Assembly (NCBI GenBank): GCA_902783535.1
Contig: CACZRJ010000095.1
Location: 1-5,432 of the forward strand
Direction of reading: 5' to 3'
DNA length: 5,432 bases
DNA from: an uncultured Ruminococcus sp.
GTDB lineage: Bacteria > Bacillota > Clostridia > Oscillospirales > CAG-382
A model generated the notes under the pieces. That model searched no databases and was not told the DNA's origin. It saw only the letters and a list, made by a program, of their open reading frames with translations. Made by a program: the position numbers and the translations under genes. This document shows positions 1 through 5,345 of the stretch, piece by piece (positions within the stretch are counted from its first letter, which is position 1; the number at the start of each line of letters is the position of its first letter).

Positions 1-54
1 CGTAAATGCGGCGGCTACATGGAATGAAGGCTATTGCACCTTATGCGGGGAGGT

Positions 55-112
55 CTGTGGGGAACGCGGCGCAAGCCGTAACCCATGTCGCAAGGCATGG
101 CTGAGCCCACAG
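55..112 (+). ncRNA. Group II intron three-way junction with two GCAA tetraloop hairpins (domain II/III region)
   Basis: CTGTGGG (55-61) pairs perfectly with CCCACAG (106-112). Inside it are two hairpins. CGGC-GCAA-GCCG (67-78) has a 4-bp stem; 84-89/94-99 has a 6-bp stem with one G-U pair, again capped by GCAA. GNRA tetraloops are common in group II introns, where they dock into receptors elsewhere in the ribozyme. The pairing is read directly. Assignment to domain II/III rather than another subdomain is inference from its place just before domain IV. Confidence 0.7.
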
Positions 113-141
113 AAGTCAGTCTGGGCCATAGTACCAGAGAA

Positions 142-157
142 GTCGGTGAAAGCCGAC
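142..157 (+). ncRNA. GAAA-capped hairpin next to the ribosome binding site of the lost intron protein (domain IVa-like)
   Basis: GTCGGT (142-147) pairs with GCCGAC (152-157), including one U-G pair, around a GAAA loop. A GGAGG sequence follows immediately at 158-162. In mobile group II introns the start of domain IV carries a hairpin (IVa) that binds the intron-encoded maturase and overlaps its ribosome binding site, which fits this position. Only the pairing and the GGAGG are seen; the maturase-binding role is inferred. Confidence 0.5.
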
Positions 158-175
158 GGAGGAAAGGGCCCGGCG

Positions 176-328
176 GTTGCTGGAAATACAGCATGTCAGG
201 AATTGGGCGTGTTGAAAGCAGTTGCTCATGAGAGGATGTCTGCCAGAGGATAGGTGAGTGACCGAAGGTATGGCAGAATCGCGGAGCGTTCCGATTTCCG
301 ACCAAACGTGCTGTCAAGTGCCAGCAAC
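176..328 (+). ncRNA. Shortened group II intron domain IV closed by an 8-bp stem
   Basis: GTTGCTGG (176-183) is perfectly complementary to CCAGCAAC (321-328), whose last base is two nucleotides before domain V. This makes a basal stem closing a domain IV of about 153 nt. In intact elements domain IV holds the maturase gene and is over 1.5 kb. The stem would keep the ribozyme core compact without the ORF. The complementarity could be the natural base of domain IV or a by-product of the deletion; comparison with a full-length relative would separate these. Confidence 0.6.
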
Positions 329-330
329 TG
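193..330 (+). pseudogene. Probable remnant of the intron-encoded reverse transcriptase/maturase N-terminus, with two in-frame stops
   Basis: An ATG at 193 opens a frame reading MSGIGRVESSCS before a TGA at 229-231. The same frame continues through a second TGA at 259-261 and ends with FPTKRAVKCQQL at about 295-330, running straight into domain V. The opening and the KRAVKCQQ-like stretch resemble, from memory, the variable N-terminal leader found in maturases of this kind of clostridial intron, upstream of the reverse-transcriptase domain. None of the reverse-transcriptase motifs (such as YADD), domain X or endonuclease domain is present. A GGAGG at 158-162 lies 30 nt upstream of the ATG. The frame could instead be chance coding potential in a structured RNA, so the call is tentative. 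Confidence 0.4.
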
Positions 331-363
331 AACCGCCGCTTGCGGGACCGCATGAGCGGTGGT
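330..363 (+). ncRNA. Group II intron domain V (catalytic hairpin)
   Basis: This 34-nt hairpin is the most conserved part of group II introns and binds the catalytic magnesium ions. The lower helix is 332-340 paired with 355-363, nine consecutive pairs with one G-U wobble at G335-T360. The two-nucleotide TG bulge (353-354) sits on the 3' side as expected. The upper helix is TGCG (341-344) with CGCA (349-352), capped by GGAC. The catalytic triad is C334-G335-C336, placed by the G-U wobble, so this is the CGC type rather than the AGC type. The GGAC loop departs from the usual GNRA loop that docks to domain I. All pairs of the stem are intact, so this part of the ribozyme appears functional. Confidence 0.87.
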
Positions 364-365
364 GT

Positions 366-401
366 GGGAGGACGGGGGTTAGTCACCCCCCCCTACCCGA
401 T
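366..401 (+). ncRNA. Group II intron domain VI with branch-point adenosine and 3' splice site
   Basis: GGG (366-368) pairs with CCC (396-398); A369-G370-G371 pair with C392-C393-T394; GGGGG (374-378) pairs with CCCCC (386-390) across the loop TTAGTCA. A395 is left bulged between the two lower helices and is the expected nucleophile for lariat formation. It lies 7 nt from the proposed 3' junction after position 401. The 3' arm is an uninterrupted run of eight C (386-393), so slightly shifted registers of pairing are possible. Confidence 0.82.
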
Positions 402-459
402 TTGCATCGTGCTTTAGCTGAATTCGGTACGGCACATTGAGATTTTTTGAAAAAAATAC

Positions 460-488
460 TTGATTTTATGGATCGAGTGTGGTAGTAT
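460..488 (+). promoter_or_regulatory. Promoter of the rpsB-tsf operon, extended -10 type
   Basis: TTGATT (460-465) and TAGTAT (483-488) are separated by 17 nt, close to the TTGACA/TATAAT consensus of the housekeeping sigma factor. A TG at 480-481, one base before the -10 box, makes it an extended -10 promoter, common in Gram-positives. Transcription should start near 495. The flank between the intron end and the -35 box (402-459) is AT-rich towards its end, with T and A runs at 443-457 that could act as an UP-like element; nothing else was recognised there. Confidence 0.72.
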
Positions 489-494
489 GTTTCG

Positions 495-619
495 TGCGCT
501 TTGGAGAAGCGCAAATACACACACCGTTATGCGTCACGATTCGGGTGCGGCCGAAGCCGCTGAATAAGGACGTAAAATCCAAAAACGGTGGCGGGGAAAA
601 CCCGAGAAAAGGAGACACC
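495..619 (+). promoter_or_regulatory. Structured 5' leader of rpsB, candidate uS2 autoregulatory element
   Basis: About 125 nt separate the predicted transcription start from the rpsB start codon. Three hairpins can be read. GCGCTT/AAGCGC (496-501/507-512, loop TGGAG) would sit at the very 5' end of the mRNA. GCGGC/GCCGC (547-551/556-560, loop CGAA) is extended by ATTC/GAAT (539-542/562-565) across an asymmetric internal loop. CGGG/CCCG (592-595/601-604) ends a few bases before the ribosome binding site. None is followed by a U run, so they are not terminators. Translational feedback by uS2 on rpsB-tsf leaders is known in other bacteria; whether this leader belongs to a described class cannot be told from one sequence. 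The ribosome binding site is AAGGAGA (609-615). Confidence 0.45.
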
Positions 620-1366
620 ATGTCAGTCGTATCCATGAAGCAGCTGCTCGAAGCCGGCGTCCATTTCGGACACCAGACGAGAAGATGGAACCCCAAGATG
701 GCGGAATACATCTTCACCGAACGCAACGGGATCTACATCATTGACCTTCAGAAGACGGTCAAGAAGATCGAAGAAGCCTATATGTTCGTTCGCGACATCG
801 CGGCCGAAGGCGGCAACATCCTGTTCGTCGGAACGAAAAAGCAGGCGCAGGACGCCATCAAGGAAGAGGCGCTCCGCTGCGAGCAGTACTATGTCAACAC
901 CCGCTGGCTCGGCGGAATGATGACCAACTTCAAGACCATCAAGAAGTCTATCGCAAAGCTGAACAATCTTCAGAAGATGTCTGAAGACGGAACGTTCGAG
1001 CTTCTTCCCAAAAAGGAAGTCGCCGTTCTCCAGAAGCAGACCTCCGATCTTGAGAAGAACCTCGGCGGCATCAAGAACATGAAGGGACTTCCTTCTGCGA
1101 TTTTCGTCGTCGACCCCAAGAAAGAGCAGAATGCTGTTGACGAAGCGAGAAAACTCGGTATTCCGGTCATCGGCATCGTCGACACAAACTGCGATCCTGA
1201 CGTCATCGATTACGTCATCCCCGGAAACGACGACGCGATCCGCGCGATCAAACTGATCGCTTCCGTTCTCGCGGACGCTGTGCTTGAAGGCAAACAGGGC
1301 GAACAGTTCACGGATTCTTCCGAAGAAGCTCCCGCTGCCGAAGCAGACGGCAATCCCGAAGCATAA
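620..1366 (+). CDS. rpsB: 30S ribosomal protein uS2 (RpsB)
   Basis: Ribosomal protein uS2, 248 residues, a late-assembling protein on the solvent side of the 30S subunit that binds next to bS1/uS3 and helps mRNA binding. Family hallmarks are clear: the opening MKQLLEAGVHFGHQTRRWNP (residues 6-25), NGIYIIDLQKT (36-46), ILFVGTKKQAQ (67-77), TRWLGGMMTNF (94-104), the central coiled-coil arm region (about 105-150), and SAIFVVDPKKEQNAVDEARK (159-178) followed by GIPVIGIVDTNCDP and IPGNDDAIRAI. The C-terminus ends in an acidic, alanine-rich tail (SSEEAPAAEADGNPEA), as is common and variable in the family. The start is the ATG at 620: it has an AAGGAGA Shine-Dalgarno just upstream and the protein then begins as uS2 normally does. 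The frame stays open upstream to a GTG at 479, but that lies inside the promoter. It is the first gene of the operon, with tsf starting 29 nt after its stop. Confidence 0.98.
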   Translation: MSVVSMKQLLEAGVHFGHQTRRWNPKMAEYIFTERNGIYIIDLQKTVKKIEEAYMFVRDIAAEGGNILFVGTKKQAQDAIKEEALRCEQYYVNTRWLGGMMTNFKTIKKSIAKLNNLQKMSEDGTFELLPKKEVAVLQKQTSDLEKNLGGIKNMKGLPSAIFVVDPKKEQNAVDEARKLGIPVIGIVDTNCDPDVIDYVIPGNDDAIRAIKLIASVLADAVLEGKQGEQFTDSSEEAPAAEADGNPEA

Positions 1367-1395
1367 AACAATACCGATTTGGAGGATTTGAGAAG

Positions 1396-2322
1396 ATGGC
1401 AGAAATTTCCGCAAAAATGGTCATGGATCTGCGCAAGAAAACCGGCGCGGGCATGATGGAATGCAAAAAGGCTCTCGTTCAGTCTGAAGGCGATTTTGAC
1501 GAAGCTGTTAAGATCCTTCGTGAAAAAGGCGTGGCTGTTGCCGCCAAGAAAGCGGAGCGCATCGCTGCTGAAGGCGTTGTTGACGTGATGAAGGAAGGCA
1601 ACCTGACCGCGATCGTCGAAGTCAATGCCGAAACCGACTTTGTGGCGAAGAACGCTTCGTTCCGCGAATTCGTGCAGGGCATTCTCCGGACCATCCTTTC
1701 CAAGAAGCCGGCCAATGTCGAAGCGCTGCTCGCTCTTCCGTATGACGGTTCCGATCTTACAGTCGAAGCGACTCTGAAGGATAAGATTTTCACCATCGGC
1801 GAGAATATGTCCATCCGCCGCTTTGAACTGATCGAAGGCGTTACCGGTTCCTACATCCACGGCGGCGGAGCCGCCGGATGCGTGGCGAAATTCTGCTGCG
1901 AAAACGGCGTTGAAAACAACCCCGCATTCCCGGAATTCGCTAAGAATATCTGCATGCAGATCGTCGCAATGACACCGTCCTATGTCTGCCGCAACTGCGT
2001 TCCGGAGTCTGTGCTCGCAAATGAGAAAGAAATCGCGCTGACGCAGATCAACAACGATCCTGTTCGTTCTCAGAAACCCGACGCCATCAAAGAAAAGATG
2101 GTCGAGGGCAGCCTGAAGAAGTTCTACGAGAATGCATGTCTGCTTGACCAGGGCTATGTCAAGGACGATAAGCAGACGGTTGCTCAGTATATTGAGCAGA
2201 CCGGAAAAGAGCTCGGCGGAAAGATCTCTGTCGACCTGTTTGTCAAGTATGAACGCGGCGAAGGCATCGAAAAGAAGGAAGATGACTTTGCAGGCGAAAT
2301 CGAGCGTCTCGTAAAAGGCTAA
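1396..2322 (+). CDS. tsf: Translation elongation factor Ts (EF-Ts)
   Basis: EF-Ts, 308 residues, the cytoplasmic nucleotide exchange factor that releases GDP from EF-Tu. The N-terminal UBA-like domain (about 1-55) carries the signature LRKKTGAGMMECKKAL (12-27). The core motif TDFVAKN (80-86) holds the Asp-Phe pair (D81, F82) that inserts into EF-Tu and disturbs its magnesium site. Next come YIHGGGAAG (153-161), the dimerisation subdomain with an MQIVAMTPSYV segment (187-197) and VPESVLANEKEI (202-213), the EGSLKKFYENACLLDQ helix (237-252), and the conserved C-terminus ISVDLFVKYERGEGIEKKED (277-296). Length is normal for the family. GGAGG at 1381-1385 precedes the ATG by 10 nt. The central domain is unusually rich in cysteine (C162, C167, C168, C186, C198, C201, plus C23 and C248). 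It is co-transcribed with rpsB, as in most bacteria, and a terminator follows 20 nt after the stop, so the operon does not run on into pyrH/frr. Confidence 0.98.
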   Translation: MAEISAKMVMDLRKKTGAGMMECKKALVQSEGDFDEAVKILREKGVAVAAKKAERIAAEGVVDVMKEGNLTAIVEVNAETDFVAKNASFREFVQGILRTILSKKPANVEALLALPYDGSDLTVEATLKDKIFTIGENMSIRRFELIEGVTGSYIHGGGAAGCVAKFCCENGVENNPAFPEFAKNICMQIVAMTPSYVCRNCVPESVLANEKEIALTQINNDPVRSQKPDAIKEKMVEGSLKKFYENACLLDQGYVKDDKQTVAQYIEQTGKELGGKISVDLFVKYERGEGIEKKEDDFAGEIERLVKG

Positions 2323-2341
2323 GCACTGATTGTCAAAAAAT

Positions 2342-2374
2342 GGAAGAGGCTGTGACTGCAGTCTCTTTCTTTTT
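2342..2374 (+). terminator. Rho-independent terminator of the rpsB-tsf operon
   Basis: AAGAGGCTG (2344-2352) pairs with CAGTCTCTT (2359-2367) around a 6-nt loop, nine pairs with one G-U. A T-rich tail (TTTCTTTTT, to 2374) follows. An A run at 2335-2340 precedes the stem and can extend pairing with the tail. It begins 20 nt after the tsf stop codon. Confidence 0.9.
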
Positions 2375-2395
2375 GCGCGTACCGCCTGGGAAACT

Positions 2396-2428
2396 AAAAA
2401 GGACAGAAGCATGAAAGCTCCTGCCCTT
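2396..2428 (-). terminator. Rho-independent terminator of the dockerin-GDPD gene
   Basis: Read on the - strand, AAGGGCAGGAGC (2428 to 2417) pairs along all 12 positions with GCTTCTGTCCTT (2410 to 2399), using two G-U wobbles, around the loop TTTCAT. The run of five T that follows corresponds to the A run at 2396-2400. On the + strand the same two wobbles become A-C mismatches (A2403/C2424 and A2407/C2420), so the structure is stronger in the - strand transcript. It starts 46 nt after the stop codon of the - strand gene and lies 21 bp from the end of the operon's terminator. Confidence 0.85.
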
Positions 2429-2473
2429 CTTTTGTTCGTTATATCGTCTGTCTTTCTTGAAACCGACCGATCG

Positions 2474-5338
2474 TCAAATCGTTTTCAGGACGATGCGCTT
2501 CAGCATCAGATAGTCGTTGGACCTGACGGAGCCGTCTCCGGTGATGTCGCAGCGTCCGCGGATATCATCCGTCGCCTCCGCAGTCTTCAGGATAATGCGC
2601 TTGAGCAGCTGATAATCGGAAGCGTTCACCTTTCCGTCGCCGTTGACGTCGCCGAGCGCAAATTCCTGATGCGGATCGGCCACGTTCACGTAAACCAGGA
2701 CAGGCTGCGTATAAAGTGTGTATTTGCTTCCGTTCGGGAGGTTCGTCTGATATGAGAACATGATGGAAGCCGTTCCGTCCTTCAGGGCGGTGATCTTTCC
2801 GTTCTCATAGGAGATGACGCCGTCGTTGTCGAGGATCATGACGTTCGTCTTGGTATCTTTCGTCACGTCCATCTTTTTGCGCAGGTAGGTCTCAGCGCTG
2901 ACCGTCAGACTGGCCGTGCCGTTGCTGCGCAGGTGAATGCGGTTCTGGTTCGGAAGCAGCGTCTTCACGGTGTTGTTCAGATACGCGATCTTGTTCGTCG
3001 TCATTCCGTTCATACCGGCAAGGAAGTTGGCGCATACGGAGGAAGCGGTGCCGCTGTCGTAAGTCCAGCTCCAGAGCGTTACGCCGCGGTCATTCGCGTC
3101 GCGGAGGAACTCCGGTGTGATGTTGCCGAAGTTGATGGCCATCGTCGAATGATAGTTCAGACAGTTGTTCTGCTGCTTATAGTAGCTGTTCAGCGTACCG
3201 ACTGTGTCGGAGGGATCGATGCCGTCCGGCGCCGAGAGCAGGTATCCTGTTGTGACGTCCATGTATTTCTTTGCGTTCAGCAGCTGCGTTGCATTGAAGC
3301 TGATATATACGACCTGCTTTTCCATTTTGAATTCTTTGATGAGGTCGGAAGTTTTCTTCGTCAGGTTCGCTTCGCCGGATTTGATCTCGCAAAGGATCTT
3401 GATGTCCTTGCCCTTGCACAGCTCCAGCAGTTCGCGGAAAGTCGGGAATGTTTCGTCCGAGAGCGTTCCGTTCGTGTTTTTCAGTTTGAATTTCTGGATC
3501 TCGGCGAGCGTCAGATTGGCCACGTTGCCGGTGCCGTTGGAAGTTCTGTCCAGCGTTCCGTCATGCAGAATGACGACTTCGCCGTCTTTCGTCAGATAGA
3601 CGTCCGTTTCAATGCAGTCTGCGCCGTTCTCCAGGGCACTTCTGTATGCGCTCAGCGAGTTCTCGGGGTAAGTCACGAAATTGCCGCGGTGCGCCGTCCA
3701 GACGGGTGTACGGGTCACTGCGTTCGTTTCTTTGATCAGCGTTTTCTGCGCTTCGTTGATTCCTGCCCAGTTTCCGGATACGACTGCGTTCGCTCCTGAC
3801 GTCAGAAGCCAGGCAAGTTCCGTATCTGTTTCCGGGTTCTCCTGGAAGGCCCAGACGGCCAGTTCGTATTCCTGCAGTTCAGCCACATTCTGCTTCGTTG
3901 CGAGGTAGTCGGGCAGCAGAACGGCCTGCGCATATGCTCCGGCAGCCTCGATATAAAGATCGAACACGCTTCTGACGGATTTCAGATCGGTCTTGTCAAG
4001 GACGCCACGTATGGCTGTTTTATCCTTGGTGCGCGCATATTTCACGATCTCTGCGTTTCCGACGACGACGGCCTCCGGGACCCCTGAGGACTGCAATGCT
4101 GAATTCAGCGCATCGACTTCCGTTTTTGCCGTCATCCGGAATTCGGGAATCATGTTCGCATCTGCGCATTGCTTCAGGATCGACTCGATCTCGTCCTTCG
4201 TCATGCCGCCGTCCTTCTGACCGACGAGAACCGCAACGGGTCTCGAACTGCCGGTGAGATCGGCTTTCTTTGAGGACAGCTCTTCAAATTTGACATACGC
4301 GTGATTGGAAACGTAGTTGAGAATGTTGGATTCCGTGCGATTCACGCTGGTATCGATCAGCTGGGGCTTTTCCGGCGGACGCTCGGGCTTTTCAAGCAGA
4401 AGCGTCACTTTGACGTTGTCGAAATTCGCGACGCCGTAGTTGCTGGTCAGACCGGCGTATCCGGTATCGTGCGCGCCTGCGTTCGACGTGATGAAAACGT
4501 TTTCATTGTCGAACAGATATTGCACGACGTTGTCATAGCACTCGATCCTCAGTGTGTGCGGCTGCACCATGGTCATCTTTTTGCTGACAGTCGTGATGAC
4601 GTTCCACGCATCGCTGGTCGTGCGTTCTGCGAATTCGATGGTGTTGCTCGTCGTGTTGTTTCTTACGCACATATGGTAGTAGGGATAATACCAATTATTG
4701 CCGTCCTTGACGTTGTCTTTGCAGTGATAGACAATGGAGCACCAGCGGGCGCCGTCCGTGCAGTCCGTCTGCGTTGCGACTGCTTCGACGGCATAACCGC
4801 TGAAGTCGCCAATGAACGTAGGCAGTATTGCGCGAGCATAGCCATCACTTTTGGAACCCAGATGCAGTTGACTATCGGAAACCGTGGCACTTGTTTCTGT
4901 GTACTTTTTATCGGTATGGAAAAAAACCCAACCTTCATCGAGCAAATCCTGTTTCGTACAGCTGAAATCGTTTTCGTAAAGGACATATTCCGATTCCGAT
5001 GATTCCTTCGCAACGACATAGACCGTCTTTTCGGAACTGCCAGATTTGGCAACGAATTTCGTCACGCCTTTTTTGTCAGGCGTAAAGTTTGTCACCTGCG
5101 CGCCGTCTCTGGACCATGTCAGGGATGACGCGGGTACGACTGCAGCACCGATTTCAACAGAATAGTCCGCAAAGTCGATTTTTTCTCCGACATCGGCGAG
5201 AATCGCGGGATTGCGCGCGGGAACGGTGATGTCCGTCTTTGCCTCTGCTTTAAAAGAAAGCGAGGGCATTACGGACATGACGACCGTCAGCGCTAGTGCA
5301 GCACCGAGCAGCATCGCCAGTATTCTTTTCTTGCTCAT
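2474..5338 (-). CDS. Secreted multidomain glycerophosphodiester phosphodiesterase with type I dockerin
   Basis: A 954-residue extracellular protein. Residues 1-33 are a signal peptide (MSKKR, hydrophobic core, AEA cleavage site). About 36-112 is an Ig-like beta module. About 119-315 is a concanavalin/LamG-like module of the type ending in GYAGLTSNYGVANFDNVKV, probably sugar binding. A proline-rich linker (317-325) follows. About 330-525 resembles a GDPD-type barrel without catalytic residues. About 545-795 is an intact GDPD domain: H550-R551, E559-N560, E577-x-D579, H592-D593, E651-x-K653 and W758-T759. This family hydrolyses glycerophosphodiesters to glycerol 3-phosphate and an alcohol, using a metal bound by the Glu/Asp residues. 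About 798-886 is an Ig-like module, and 896-954 is a dockerin with two calcium-binding repeats (GDVNGDGKVNASDYQLLKR and CDITGDGSVRSNDYLMLKR). The dockerin implies attachment to a cohesin-bearing scaffoldin. The ATG has AGGAGG seven bases upstream. The substrate is unknown: deacylated phospholipids or glycerol-phosphate polymers such as teichoic acids are candidates. Domain boundaries are approximate. Confidence 0.93.
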   Translation of the reverse strand: MSKKRILAMLLGAALALTVVMSVMPSLSFKAEAKTDITVPARNPAILADVGEKIDFADYSVEIGAAVVPASSLTWSRDGAQVTNFTPDKKGVTKFVAKSGSSEKTVYVVAKESSESEYVLYENDFSCTKQDLLDEGWVFFHTDKKYTETSATVSDSQLHLGSKSDGYARAILPTFIGDFSGYAVEAVATQTDCTDGARWCSIVYHCKDNVKDGNNWYYPYYHMCVRNNTTSNTIEFAERTTSDAWNVITTVSKKMTMVQPHTLRIECYDNVVQYLFDNENVFITSNAGAHDTGYAGLTSNYGVANFDNVKVTLLLEKPERPPEKPQLIDTSVNRTESNILNYVSNHAYVKFEELSSKKADLTGSSRPVAVLVGQKDGGMTKDEIESILKQCADANMIPEFRMTAKTEVDALNSALQSSGVPEAVVVGNAEIVKYARTKDKTAIRGVLDKTDLKSVRSVFDLYIEAAGAYAQAVLLPDYLATKQNVAELQEYELAVWAFQENPETDTELAWLLTSGANAVVSGNWAGINEAQKTLIKETNAVTRTPVWTAHRGNFVTYPENSLSAYRSALENGADCIETDVYLTKDGEVVILHDGTLDRTSNGTGNVANLTLAEIQKFKLKNTNGTLSDETFPTFRELLELCKGKDIKILCEIKSGEANLTKKTSDLIKEFKMEKQVVYISFNATQLLNAKKYMDVTTGYLLSAPDGIDPSDTVGTLNSYYKQQNNCLNYHSTMAINFGNITPEFLRDANDRGVTLWSWTYDSGTASSVCANFLAGMNGMTTNKIAYLNNTVKTLLPNQNRIHLRSNGTASLTVSAETYLRKKMDVTKDTKTNVMILDNDGVISYENGKITALKDGTASIMFSYQTNLPNGSKYTLYTQPVLVYVNVADPHQEFALGDVNGDGKVNASDYQLLKRIILKTAEATDDIRGRCDITGDGSVRSNDYLMLKRIVLKTI

Positions 5339-5345
5339 CTGAAGT

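Larger units (their letters stand above)
1..401 (+). mobile_element. Group II intron, 3' portion, reverse-transcriptase ORF missing (5' end outside window)
   Basis: A self-splicing retroelement ribozyme, recognised from its RNA architecture and from sequence typical of bacterial group II introns. Reading 5' to 3' there is a three-way junction closed by 55-61/106-112, a hairpin at 120-138, a GAAA-capped hairpin at 142-157, a short domain IV (176-328), domain V (330-363) and domain VI (366-398). The 3' end is placed after the AT at 400-401, because group II introns end in AY and the domain VI adenosine A395 then lies 7 nt from the junction. Mobile group II introns normally carry a reverse transcriptase/maturase of about 400-600 residues in domain IV; here there is room for only about 150 nt, so this copy cannot encode one. 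Domain I and the 5' splice site lie upstream of the window, so whether the whole intron is intact cannot be judged. It lies on the same strand as rpsB, 58 nt upstream of its promoter. Confidence 0.88.

Noticed and set aside
229..261. The two TGA codons in the maturase stub as evidence for TGA recoding to tryptophan.
   Set aside because: TGA is the stop of the dockerin-GDPD gene right after the natural end of the dockerin, and tryptophans in all three genes use TGG.
15..440. Open frames of 60 and 123 codons over the left 440 bases.
   Set aside because: This stretch is explained as structured group II intron RNA. The frames cross the domain V and VI hairpins and resemble no known protein.
479..619. 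Upstream extension of rpsB to the GTG at 479.
   Set aside because: The GTG lies within the promoter, upstream of the predicted transcription start, and uS2 proteins begin at the equivalent of the ATG at 620, which has a Shine-Dalgarno.
1210..2412. Long open frame of 400 codons on the - strand opposite rpsB and tsf (and a 263-codon one at 623-1414).
   Set aside because: It is antisense to two unmistakable genes, has no ribosome binding site, and its translation is rich in Phe, Leu, Arg and Asp as expected from the reverse complement of strongly codon-biased genes.
2933..3799. Open frames of 288, 233 and 131 codons on the + strand inside the dockerin-GDPD gene.
   Set aside because: They are complementary-strand shadows of a gene whose domains are clearly recognisable on the - strand.
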